Notes under the pieces: model-generated | What the model was told of the DNA's origin: nothing | The model's database searches: none | What the model saw: only the letters and a program-made list of their open reading frames with translations | Program-made: the position numbers and the translations under genes | Shown: positions 25,518 to 33,244 of the stretch, in pieces | Layout: every line of letters begins with the position of its first letter | Numbering within the stretch: position 1 is the first letter of the stretch | NCBI GenBank assembly: GCA_020628645.1 | Contig: JAHDES010000044.1 | Location: forward strand, 10,929 to 51,388 | DNA from: Saprospiraceae bacterium | GTDB lineage: Bacteria; Bacteroidota; Bacteroidia; Chitinophagales; Saprospiraceae | Direction of reading: 5' to 3' | DNA: 40,460 nt

Positions 25518-28088
25518 TTAATGCGTTGCTTGCGTGTTAAGTTTTTTGCGTTGTTCTCCTATTTCTTTGGCTCGTTCTAAGGCTTCTTTTTTCACTGTAA
25601 AATAAAAACAAGCCCCTTCTCCTTTAATCGACTCTATCCACACCTTACCTTGCATAGCCTCTACGCGTTTTTTTACGATAGATAAACCTACCCCTGTACT
25701 TTCTATTTCGTCACGACCTTGAAGCGTTTGAAAAATTCCAAATATGCGTTCGTGATACTCAGGTGAAATTCCTGGGCCATTATCTTTTATTGCAAATTGA
25801 TGGTACAGACCAATATCTTCATAGTAAATATCAATTTGGCATTCTGGTTTATCGTTGTATTTTATGGCATTGGACAGTAAATTTTGAAAAATTTGTTGCA
25901 AGCCTATTTTAGAAGAATATATGATAGGCAGATTTTGATGAATCTGTACACTCAATTTTTGTTTCATATTGACAAAGTCTACCAATTCTCTTACTAAAAC
26001 ATCCAGATTTATTTCTTCAAAACTACCATCTTTCCGACCAATACGAGAATAAGTTAAGATGCCATTGATGAGATTGCCCATACGATTAATCCGACCTTTA
26101 ATCAGGTCAAAATTTTCTTGGACATCAGTAGGCATTTCGCCCTCTAGGTCTTCTTCGACAAAAGAGATCAAGGTAGAAATACCTCTCAATGGAGCTTTTA
26201 AATCGTGAGAAACGATATAAGCAAATTGATCAAGTTCTTTATTTACTTTTTTGAGTTCTTCAAGATGCAATTGAGTTTGAGCAGCTTTTTGTTTCTGTTC
26301 AGTAATATCTATCATCATCATTAAAGCATATTTGAGATTTTGATCTTCATCTACAATGGCTGATAAAGCAGTTTGTACCCATTTATCTCCTTCTAAGCGC
26401 GTACCTATTTGTTTTTCATAGTTGCAAATTTCATTTGGATTTTCTTGTAATAAAGTAAACATTTGTTGTTCTATCTCTAAATCTTCTTTTAAGGTATAAG
26501 ATGATATTTTTGAATCTACAATTCGATCTTGAGTATAATCCATCAATTCACAAAATTTAGGATTTACGCGTTCAATTGTACCATCAGAGGTGCAAAAGGC
26601 AATTGCAATAGGGCTTTCTTCAAAAAGGCTTCTAAAGAATTGTTCGCTTTCCTTGATCGCTCGTTCATATTCTTTACGTTCCGTAATATCTTGTAAGGTA
26701 CCATGTATACCCGTGACGATTCCTTTATCATCTTTGATAATGATAAATTTGTTTTCGAGCCATTTCACTTCCCCAGAATCGACTTGAATCGGATAAACGT
26801 ATTGTCCACTTTTGCCACGCTGAATGAAATCATTCATTTGCGCTAAAATTTGCATTCTGTATTTTTTGTAGATGTAGGAGTTAAATTTTTTGAAGGTAAT
26901 CTTGGTATTTTTAGGAATTTCAAAGATGCGATACATTTGTTCTGACCAATGTACATCCATTTCTTTTTTGGTAAAATCAATTTGCCAACTTCCAATTACA
27001 GCCACGCGCTGGGCCTCTGCGAGTCGTTTACGATTTAATTGTAAATCTTTTTCTATGTTTCGTCGATCTTTTACTTCTTGTTCTAAAATATTATTGATGG
27101 CTTGTAAATCACTTTCTTTTCTTCTAATGTCGGTAATATCTTCTACATAGTTAAATAATCCTGTCACTTCATCATTTACGATATTAGGAACTAGATTAAC
27201 ACGAACAATTTTTTTACCTGCATTCTTAATCGTCATTTTTGCTTCATAAGTAATTGTCTCTCCATTCAAACATTTTTCGATACTTTCACCAGCCATTTGA
27301 ATAGATTTTTGACCAATAACATCTTCTAATGTTTTCCCTACTATTTCTTCTTGCCTCATGGAGAACCAATGCTCGTATAATTTATTGACAAACTGAAAAC
27401 GCATTTGACGATCTAAGTAAGCAATACAAACAGGCATTGCATTAGTAATAGATTCTATCTGATGATTTTTTTCTTCTAATTCTTGATGATTTTTTTCTAA
27501 GGAATGAAGTAGAGAACGGGCATTGTCTTTAACTGCTAAAATTTCTTTTTTATAAACATAGACTAATCCGAATGTTATACTTATGGCAATTAAACCGTTT
27601 ATCATTTGGAATACATTCGTAACAAAAGGATCTAGCTGATATATTCCCTTAAATGAAATAAAACTCAAGCTGAAAAAGCCTATTACAAAGAATAATAGTG
27701 CAACAAAAAAGGGCCAACTCTTTTCGTATAAAAAAAGAGCCACAATTGGTAGTATAAATAAAAGAACCTTGCCATTTGTAGCATCTCCATATAAATAATT
27801 AAGAAAAATTGAACAGCCTACAATATTGAAAAAGGTAATTCCTTGAGCAAATTTATACCAATGTAAATAATGCCCTACTAAAATTAGGCTAAAGCTAAGA
27901 GGTGCATAAATCGATATATCTCTTGGCAATTCATAAAAACTAAAAAAAGGCTGCATAAGAATACCCGTTACTATTATTATAATAGCTGCTGTATTGAGCC
28001 CCTGAATATGTGTATTTTGGAGTTTGCTAAATTGATTTTGAGTTCCAAGTTTAGCGATGGTATAGTAAAATTTGATGATTTGATTCAT
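25518..28088 (-). CDS. Membrane-bound multi-PAS sensor histidine kinase
   Basis: 856 residues. About six N-terminal membrane helices (~33-185) with short loops suggest an integral membrane sensor without a large periplasmic domain. A coiled coil (~190-215), then three PAS/PAC modules (~215-330, ~365-480, ~485-600) follow. The HisKA dimerisation domain has the phosphorylated His in IVSHDLKAPLRG (~residue 640). The HATPase domain shows the N box (NLLSNAIKY), G1 (KDNGPGIS) and G2 (GVGLSIVKKRV). It autophosphorylates and hands phosphate to a receiver; none is fused, but two are encoded directly upstream in the same direction (37 and ~90 bp gaps). Signal unknown. Confidence 0.92.
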   Translation of the reverse strand: MNQIIKFYYTIAKLGTQNQFSKLQNTHIQGLNTAAIIIIVTGILMQPFFSFYELPRDISIYAPLSFSLILVGHYLHWYKFAQGITFFNIVGCSIFLNYLYGDATNGKVLLFILPIVALFLYEKSWPFFVALLFFVIGFFSLSFISFKGIYQLDPFVTNVFQMINGLIAISITFGLVYVYKKEILAVKDNARSLLHSLEKNHQELEEKNHQIESITNAMPVCIAYLDRQMRFQFVNKLYEHWFSMRQEEIVGKTLEDVIGQKSIQMAGESIEKCLNGETITYEAKMTIKNAGKKIVRVNLVPNIVNDEVTGLFNYVEDITDIRRKESDLQAINNILEQEVKDRRNIEKDLQLNRKRLAEAQRVAVIGSWQIDFTKKEMDVHWSEQMYRIFEIPKNTKITFKKFNSYIYKKYRMQILAQMNDFIQRGKSGQYVYPIQVDSGEVKWLENKFIIIKDDKGIVTGIHGTLQDITERKEYERAIKESEQFFRSLFEESPIAIAFCTSDGTIERVNPKFCELMDYTQDRIVDSKISSYTLKEDLEIEQQMFTLLQENPNEICNYEKQIGTRLEGDKWVQTALSAIVDEDQNLKYALMMMIDITEQKQKAAQTQLHLEELKKVNKELDQFAYIVSHDLKAPLRGISTLISFVEEDLEGEMPTDVQENFDLIKGRINRMGNLINGILTYSRIGRKDGSFEEINLDVLVRELVDFVNMKQKLSVQIHQNLPIIYSSKIGLQQIFQNLLSNAIKYNDKPECQIDIYYEDIGLYHQFAIKDNGPGISPEYHERIFGIFQTLQGRDEIESTGVGLSIVKKRVEAMQGKVWIESIKGEGACFYFTVKKEALERAKEIGEQRKKLNTQATH

Positions 28089-28125
28089 GACGATAATCCA
28101 AGCGATACATGTGTAATTAAAGCAA

Positions 28126-28899
28126 TCAGCCTGTTCTAGAAAAACTTCTAGTTGCCTTTATTTGTGTTTGAACAAGCCTTACTGCTTTAGTAGTCATCAA
28201 TAATAGTGCCTTAGCTTTCTCTTTAAGGATAAGAATAGATAATTCATCTCTTGCATTTTGCTCGAGTTCATTGGCAAGCTGCAGTTGAGCTGTCATTCCT
28301 AGCATTCGTAAATTAGATTTCATACGATGAAAAGAATACGCCAAACCATCAAAATTAGCGTCTTTCAGATGAAGTTGAATATTCGTATTTTCTGTAGAAA
28401 CCACATCTACAAATATTTCAAGCAGTTCTAGTTTTATTTTACTAGAGCCATTGGAAAGTTGATCTAGATAATCGTAATTGACGAGTTGATTAACCTCAGA
28501 AGATGATTCAACTTGAAGTGATTTTAGAGATGATTTAGGAATTGTCTTTTTTGTAGCGCGATGATAAAATTGTTCCAATAATTGCAAAAAAGTAATATCA
28601 ATAGGTTTGGAATAGCTCCCTTCTACTGTTAAATCTTTTATTTGATCTTGAATTTCTTCTTGACTTAAACTAGAAACAACAAAAATCGGATAATTCGGAA
28701 TGGCATCTACTACCTCAAAAATAGTAGCACTACCCAAGTAAAAATCGGATACGACGAGATCGAAAGTGGTATTGCTTAATGCATGCAAACCTTCTTCTAA
28801 GTTAGAGCAGATATTGAATTGATGCTGAGGATATTTTTTCAATAATCGTCTGAATGTAATTTGATCAACGATATCATCCTCAATGTATAAAATATGCAT
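28126..28899 (-). CDS. Receiver-Hpt fusion phosphotransfer protein
   Basis: 257 residues with two domains. Residues 1-~110 form a receiver (acidic E7/D8/D9, phospho-acceptor D52 in VVSDFYLG, K98 in SYSKPID). Residues ~140-250 form a histidine phosphotransfer helical bundle with H191 in YSFHRMKSNLRMLG, matching the Hpt pattern HxxKxxxxxxG. There is no DNA-binding or enzymatic output, so it relays phosphate within a chain. Its position between a kinase lacking a receiver and a stand-alone receiver suggests a kinase to REC-Hpt to REC cascade (inference). Hpt following REC is less common than the reverse in such small proteins. Confidence 0.85.
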   Translation of the reverse strand: MHILYIEDDIVDQITFRRLLKKYPQHQFNICSNLEEGLHALSNTTFDLVVSDFYLGSATIFEVVDAIPNYPIFVVSSLSQEEIQDQIKDLTVEGSYSKPIDITFLQLLEQFYHRATKKTIPKSSLKSLQVESSSEVNQLVNYDYLDQLSNGSSKIKLELLEIFVDVVSTENTNIQLHLKDANFDGLAYSFHRMKSNLRMLGMTAQLQLANELEQNARDELSILILKEKAKALLLMTTKAVRLVQTQIKATRSFSRTG

Positions 28900-28989
28900 A
28901 TTGTCTTTATCTTTTGCATGTATCGTTCATAAGTAAGTTTTGGTTAATGACATATCTTCGCAAAAGAGGGGAACATATAATTGAATTCG

Positions 28990-29430
28990 TTAGTAGGCTA
29001 ATTCACTATGTTCCCAGTATTTTTTGATCGATGAAATTTTTTCTATGAATTGATTATGATCTACCGATTTTAGCATGTATCCAGCTACATTCAAGTCATA
29101 ACTTCTAAGGCGATCACTTGGATCAGCAGAGGTAGTTAAAATAACGGTAGGAATGAGTTTATATAATTGATGTTGTTTAATAATTTGTAATAACTCCAAA
29201 CCATTCATTCGAGGCATATTTAAATCTAGTAGTATTAAGCCCGGAAGATCTTGTTCATTTTGATTTAACCATTTAAGTGCCTCTTCTCCATTCTTGCACA
29301 TCACCAACTCATTTTCTAATTGAAGATTTTTCTTCAAAATACGCTGAATGGTTTTCATATCGATGATGTCATCTTCAACTAGTAGTATTCTCTTATCTCT
29401 GATCATTGAACAATGATTGTACGAATGCAT
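28990..29430 (-). CDS. Stand-alone response regulator (Rcp1/CheY-like receiver)
   Basis: 146 residues, receiver only. Acidic pocket VEDDIID, phospho-acceptor D69 in LILLDLNMPRMNG, T99/T100 in VILTTSADPSDR, and K121 in YMLKSVD. The wording LLDLNMPRMNGLELLQIIK and the long loop ENELVMCKNGEEAL fit the Rcp1-type receivers that pair with PAS/phytochrome-type kinases. There are two in-frame ATG codons, 29430 and 29406 (MIRDKRILLVEDD); the shorter would be equally normal for a receiver. First gene of the three-gene signalling run. Confidence 0.9.
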   Translation of the reverse strand: MHSYNHCSMIRDKRILLVEDDIIDMKTIQRILKKNLQLENELVMCKNGEEALKWLNQNEQDLPGLILLDLNMPRMNGLELLQIIKQHQLYKLIPTVILTTSADPSDRLRSYDLNVAGYMLKSVDHNQFIEKISSIKKYWEHSELAY

Positions 29431-29806
29431 GAAATTTAAAATTTAAGTAATACTTAGAAAATGTTTTTTGGGTAATTCATCTGTTTTAAAAAAGTAGCAG
29501 ATACTTGTTTTCTAAGTTGAGCAGATAGATTGAGTATTACATATAAAAAAGGTATAACTTCCTCTATCCATGCATCAATTAGCTCTTTTTCCTTCATACA
29601 ATCGGGTACAGATAATACAATTTGTGACAGGATTTTATTCCAAATAACAATACTAAAAAGATAATAAAGCCTTATAGAATGATAATTCTAGCTTTTTACA
29701 TTTTTTTGGTTAGCTAATATTACTGAATTATTTTAAAATAATTCAATTACGTTATTAAAAGACGTGACAAAAACACAACATGCTAATAAATTTGATAACA
29801 AAAAAA
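29431..29806. other. Intergenic gap receiver/pdxH
   Basis: 376 bp, very AT-rich. It contains one small minus-strand frame (next entry) and A/T tracts near 29735-29765. No clear terminator for pdxH was found although it should lie here. Confidence 0.4.
29454..29597 (-). CDS. Possible small ORF, 47 residues
   Basis: ATG at 29597 to TAA at 29454 encodes MKEKELIDAWIEEVIPFLYV and onward, ending MNYPKNIF. It looks like an amphipathic helical peptide. The frame stays open about 110 bases further upstream without an ATG, so it could also be the tail of a decayed gene. No homologue recognised and no promoter seen. It lies directly upstream of the receiver gene on the same strand. Confidence 0.22.
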   Translation of the reverse strand: MKEKELIDAWIEEVIPFLYVILNLSAQLRKQVSATFLKQMNYPKNIF

Positions 29807-30463
29807 TCACGGTGCTAAACGAACGATTTTCCATGATTTCATACCATTTTCTTTGAAATAACAAATTCGATCGTGCAAACGACTCGATCTTCCTTGCCAA
29901 AACTCTATCTTTTCTGGTTGAACCAAATAACCTCCCCAGTGGGGTGGTTTAGGAAGAACTTTTTCTTCTGCGTATTTTTTTTCTAATCCCTGAAGATTAT
30001 TTTCTAAAATGGAACGATCATCAATTACTTGACTTTGAGGAGAGACCCAAGCTCCTAACTGACTTCCCTTAGGACGTGATTGAAAATAAGTAGTAGAAGC
30101 TTTCTCTGATAAACGGGTGACTTTTCCATCAATTCGGACTTGACGTTCTAATTCTAACCAGCAAAAGACCAAAGAAGCATAAGGATTCCGTTCTAACTCT
30201 TGCCCCTTTTTGCTCGTATAGTTTGTATAAAAAATGAACCCTTTTTCTGTTACACCTTTTAATAAAACGATACGAGCTGAAGGTTTTCCTTCTGCCGTGG
30301 CAGTCGCCAATGTCATCGCATTGGGTTCTTTGAGTTCCGCCTCAATAGCTGCTTGCATCCATCGATCAAATTGGAACATAGGGTTGGAGTGCACCTGTGA
30401 TTTTTCTAGGGTACTAGAACGATAATCTTCTCGTAAATCGGCTATTTTTTTTGATAATGTCAT
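29807..30463 (-). CDS. pdxH: Pyridoxamine 5'-phosphate oxidase
   Basis: 218 residues, full family length. It oxidises pyridoxine or pyridoxamine 5'-phosphate to pyridoxal 5'-phosphate using FMN and oxygen, in the cytoplasm. Conserved blocks: NAMTLATAT, SARIVLLKGV, GFIFYTNYTSKKGQEL (FMN binding), LVFCWLELERQVRIDG, YFQSRPKGSQLGAWVSPQS, PHWGGYLVQPEKIEFWQGRSSRLHDR and the C-terminal WKIVRLAP. All key residues appear present. Monocistronic; a duplicated hairpin element lies just upstream. Confidence 0.97.
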   Translation of the reverse strand: MTLSKKIADLREDYRSSTLEKSQVHSNPMFQFDRWMQAAIEAELKEPNAMTLATATAEGKPSARIVLLKGVTEKGFIFYTNYTSKKGQELERNPYASLVFCWLELERQVRIDGKVTRLSEKASTTYFQSRPKGSQLGAWVSPQSQVIDDRSILENNLQGLEKKYAEEKVLPKPPHWGGYLVQPEKIEFWQGRSSRLHDRICYFKENGMKSWKIVRLAP

Positions 30464-30483
30464 AGTAATCGCATTTTGATTTA

Positions 30484-30491
30484 CAAAAATA
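30484..30491 (-). promoter_or_regulatory. Putative -7 element TATTTTTG of pdxH
   Basis: On the minus strand TATTTTTG lies 20 bases before the pdxH ATG. No -33 match is seen. It overlaps the U-tract side of hairpin A, so readthrough and initiation may interfere. Confidence 0.35.
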
Positions 30492-30552
30492 AAAAAGCCC
30501 TGTCAAAACTGACAGGGACTAAAACAAAAAACAAACACTATGAACAAACACT
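30491..30552. ncRNA. Structured intergenic element, copy A
   Basis: Six A (30491-30496), then a perfect 8-bp hairpin CCCTGTCA/TGACAGGG (30498-30505 with 30510-30517), then ACT. A 32-base A-rich tail (30521-30552) is shared with copy B at 31 of 32 positions. Read on the minus strand, it is a U-rich segment followed by a GC-rich hairpin and six U, that is, an intrinsic terminator. Read on the plus strand, a hairpin precedes an unstructured tail ending CTATGAACAAACACT. The transcribed strand is unknown. Confidence 0.5.
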
Positions 30553-30793
30553 AAGTTTTATCAAAACAATGGGATGAATATCAAACAAGCACTTAATCCG
30601 TACAACTCAAACATCGTCTAGTACAAAATGATATTCATCAATAATTTTACTACAAGGGGAAAAAATAACGGGAGGAAAAACAAAAAACTAAGACTATCCG
30701 ATATAGAATAATCACTTGTATATTTTATAATAGTTTTGTTTTTACTAATTCAAAAAGGGAAATCTAAAATGAGAGGAGAATCTAAAAAGATTT

Positions 30794-30856
30794 AAAAAAT
30801 TCCCCCGAAAAGAGTACGGGGGACAAAACAAAAAACAAAAACTATGAACAAACACT
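30794..30856. ncRNA. Structured intergenic element, copy B
   Basis: Six A (30794-30799), a 7-bp hairpin TCCCCCG/CGGGGGA (30801-30807 with 30817-30823, 9-base loop), and the conserved 32-base tail at 30825-30856. The stem sequence differs completely from copy A while pairing is kept, so structure rather than sequence is preserved in the hairpin. On the minus strand it would terminate the 30987-31766 gene, whose stop lies 130 bases upstream. Confidence 0.5.
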
Positions 30857-30986
30857 CACCCTGAAATATTTTTAGAAATATATTATAATTTCTTGTGTTA
30901 AGAACGCTATGTTCCTGTGAAAGTTTCAGTTAAACTTATAAATAATTATAATATTTAAAAAAATACGGTTCAATTTTGATTGGAAA

Positions 30987-31766
30987 TTATTTTCCTTTTC
31001 TAGCCATCCACACTGGCAAAGTATCACCACATTCTTCTAAGAATGCTACTTCACCCGATTCATTTACAAAGAATTTCCAAATATGTTGCTTTTTACATCC
31101 TGTAAAACAAGAATCAAATTTTATAATATAGTTGACCTCCCATCCATCATTTACTTCGCGTACCTCTATATCATTTCCATCTCCATTGGGTGTCAATAAA
31201 TCGACTTGCTTAATTCCATCAATATTTTTGAAATCGTTGGCTATTGGAGCAAGATTTAGTGATTCTGTAGCTCGTACATTAAAGGAGTAGTGATCTTCAT
31301 CCCACTCTACATTATTATCAATTTTCAAGCCATACTGATCAATTAAATCATTTATTTGGTCAGAATCCGTTCGTGTATCACCAAGTCGCAAGGGTTTTGC
31401 CCAATTCGCATCTCGACGATATACCACTAAAAAATTGTCAACTGTAGGAATAGGAAAGGTATGTAGTTTATGAATTTGAGTTACTGATCGTGCTGGTTCT
31501 GAATCACTCATATGTATAGAAACCAATGCTTGATAAATGGATTCTACTACATCATTGGGAACTTCAGCCTTTGCATTCAAGTAATTACTATTATTTGTTA
31601 GCAAACGCAATGCCAATCTAGTAGCATCTTTACGATATTTCGTTTTTTTGGACTGAGTAAGTTCATTTATTACAAAATCACCTACGGTAAAACTACACAA
31701 GATAAAGAGTGCAAAAGCTCCCATCCAATAGATAGTATGATTACTATATTTACTTTTTATCTTCAT
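30987..31766 (-). CDS. Membrane-anchored hypothetical protein
   Basis: 259 residues, no recognised family. One N-terminal membrane helix (IYWMGAFALFILCSFTVGDFV) anchors an extracytoplasmic domain of ~220 residues. The middle (~60-200) is mixed alpha/beta. The C-terminal ~60 residues contain a four-Cys pattern, DSCFTGCKKQHIWKFFVNES then EECGDTLP, reminiscent of a small disulfide-linked beta module seen at the ends of Bacteroidota surface proteins (DC..GC...WKF.V...G.V.F). It stands alone, with a long AT-rich upstream region and element copy B downstream. Coding composition looks real. Confidence 0.7.
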   Translation of the reverse strand: MKIKSKYSNHTIYWMGAFALFILCSFTVGDFVINELTQSKKTKYRKDATRLALRLLTNNSNYLNAKAEVPNDVVESIYQALVSIHMSDSEPARSVTQIHKLHTFPIPTVDNFLVVYRRDANWAKPLRLGDTRTDSDQINDLIDQYGLKIDNNVEWDEDHYSFNVRATESLNLAPIANDFKNIDGIKQVDLLTPNGDGNDIEVREVNDGWEVNYIIKFDSCFTGCKKQHIWKFFVNESGEVAFLEECGDTLPVWMARKGK

Positions 31767-32275
31767 TTCTTACTTAAGTAGACCATTTTTGTGTCTTAAT
31801 CATTCCTAATTAGCAACTATATTTTATAAATAAATATCCTTTTTTTTATCAAACGTGACAATTATTATATTATCATATCTAATTATATTCTCATATATTG
31901 AATCAATCACTCATGATTTATTGACAAGACAAATAGTTTAAAACAACTAAAAATCAAATCAATACAAATAAATATTTTATTTATACTAATTTACATTGCT
32001 TATTGGTTTATATTTTTTATTAATAAAAAGACAAACGTTCTTTCGGTGTAAAATGACAAAAACCAATAAAACGAATTTCTGTTAAATTTACCTTAAACCC
32101 TTAAAATTAGTTGACCTTGATAGGCTAAGACAAAAATCGAGCCTCCTTTTACATTTTTCACTGCTGATTGAATACGCAGGAGATGAAAAAATTCTATATC
32201 ATTAAATCATTTCTATTCAAATACTACCATCTCGCCATAGGATGTGTATTTTTGTAAAAAATTCTATTTATTCCT
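31767..32275. other. Long AT-rich divergent intergenic region
   Basis: 509 bp between divergent genes. It holds a 10-bp inverted repeat TTATTGGTTT (32000-32009) with AAACCAATAA (32060-32069), and the rlmF promoter-like word at 32247. The 31800-32030 part is extremely AT-rich. No ORF or RNA gene was recognised. Confidence 0.5.
32247..32254 (+). promoter_or_regulatory. Putative -7 element TATTTTTG of rlmF
   Basis: Matches TAnnTTTG 21 bases before the TTG start at 32276, implying a leader of roughly 15 bases. This supports a start near 32276 rather than further upstream. Confidence 0.5.
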
Positions 32276-33136
32276 TTGCATCCAAATAATATTCACCAAG
32301 GCTATTATGATTTTGATCGTTTAGAAGAACGGCTTCCTGAACTATCCTCTTTCATTAATCACAATCCAAAAGGGCAAAAAACGATCAATTTTGCCAATCC
32401 ACAAGCAGTTAAATTATTAAACAAAGCCTTATTACTCTCTTATTATCAATTAGATTATTGGGATATCCCCGAAGGTTATTTGTGTCCGCCCATTCCAAGT
32501 CGAGCGGATTATATCCATTATGGACATGATTTAATTGGAGAAACGGATCATTCATCCATTCAGGTATTAGATATTGGTACAGGCGCGAATTGCATTTATC
32601 CTATTTTGGGGCATCAATTGTATGGCTGGAAATTTATAGGAAGCGATATTGATCCAAAAGCTATAAATGCTGCACAAGAAATTATTCATCAAAATACCGT
32701 TTTGCAAGATGGTATCGAGTTACGATTACAAAAACAAAGCAATCATATTTTTAAAGGAATTATTGAAAAAGAAGATTTTTTTCATTTAACGATGTGTAAT
32801 CCGCCATTCCATGCTTCAAAAGAAGCAGCTCAAAAAGGAACACGCCGAAAATGGAAAAACTTAAATCGAAAAGATCCTTCAAAACTCAATTTTGCAGGAC
32901 AATCCAATGAATTGTGGTGTAAAGGCGGCGAAAAATTATTTATCACAAAGATGATTCAAGAAAGTGTAGAATTTGGGCATCATTGTCGTTGGTTTACGAG
33001 CTTAGTCTCTAAAAAAGAACATCTCCCCTATTTACAACAACAACTCAAAAAAGTGAAGGTCAAAACTTCTAAAATTATTGAAATGCAATATGGCAATAAA
33101 CAAAGTCGTATTTTAGCATGGACCTTTCGAGATTAA
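32276..33136 (+). CDS. rlmF: 23S rRNA (adenine-1618-N6)-methyltransferase, TTG start
   Basis: 286 residues. SAM-binding motif LDIGTGANCIYP (~98-109) and catalytic NPPF in CNPPFH (N175-F178). Further RlmF signatures: DIPEGYLCPPIPSRADYIHY, NFAGQSNELWCKGGE and WFTSLVSKKEHLP. It methylates N6 of A1618 in 23S rRNA with SAM. The start is TTG: the product begins xHPNNIHQGYYDF, which aligns with the LHPRNRH region of E. coli RlmF. No in-frame ATG lies between there and the TAA stop at 32255, the only upstream alternatives being ATT codons at 32261 and 32270. Monocistronic. Confidence 0.94.
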   Translation: MHPNNIHQGYYDFDRLEERLPELSSFINHNPKGQKTINFANPQAVKLLNKALLLSYYQLDYWDIPEGYLCPPIPSRADYIHYGHDLIGETDHSSIQVLDIGTGANCIYPILGHQLYGWKFIGSDIDPKAINAAQEIIHQNTVLQDGIELRLQKQSNHIFKGIIEKEDFFHLTMCNPPFHASKEAAQKGTRRKWKNLNRKDPSKLNFAGQSNELWCKGGEKLFITKMIQESVEFGHHCRWFTSLVSKKEHLPYLQQQLKKVKVKTSKIIEMQYGNKQSRILAWTFRD

Positions 33137-33159
33137 AGCACTTCTCTTCTAAAGATTGG

Positions 33160-33177
33160 CGAAGTTTCCTAACTTCG
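33160..33177. repeat. REP-like palindrome 5 (TCCT loop)
   Basis: CGAAGTT (33160-33166), TCCT, AACTTCG (33171-33177). It has the same tetraloop and half-site layout as the palindromes beside the RAYT gene 26.8 kb away, with a compensated stem change relative to palindrome 3. It lies 23 bases after rlmF. Confidence 0.75.
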
Positions 33178-33191
33178 TCTTAACATATTTA

Positions 33192-33209
33192 GCGAGTTTC
33201 TAAACTCGC
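33192..33209. repeat. REP-like palindrome 6 (TCTA loop)
   Basis: GCGAGTT (33192-33198), TCTA, AACTCGC (33203-33209). Same orientation as palindrome 5, 15 bases further on, so the two form a direct pair between convergent genes where they may also act as terminators. Confidence 0.7.
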
Positions 33210-33244
33210 AAAACTAAACTTATGCTATAAAAATTTTCCTAGTT

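Larger units (their letters stand above)
30464..30986. other. Intergenic region carrying a duplicated structured element
   Basis: 523 bp with no credible gene. It contains two copies (30491-30552 and 30794-30856) of an A-run, GC-rich hairpin and conserved 32-base tail, described separately. The ~240 bases between copies are AT-rich, with a possible degenerate relic around 30670-30692 (GGAGGAAAAACAAAAAACTA). Confidence 0.7.

Noticed and set aside
30542-30858. Mini-ORFs ATG-AAC-AAA-CAC in both structured element copies
   Set aside because: Only 4 and 6 codons long, and they end at different places. They are conserved because the whole tail is conserved, so I did not annotate them as genes, though a leader-peptide role is not excluded.
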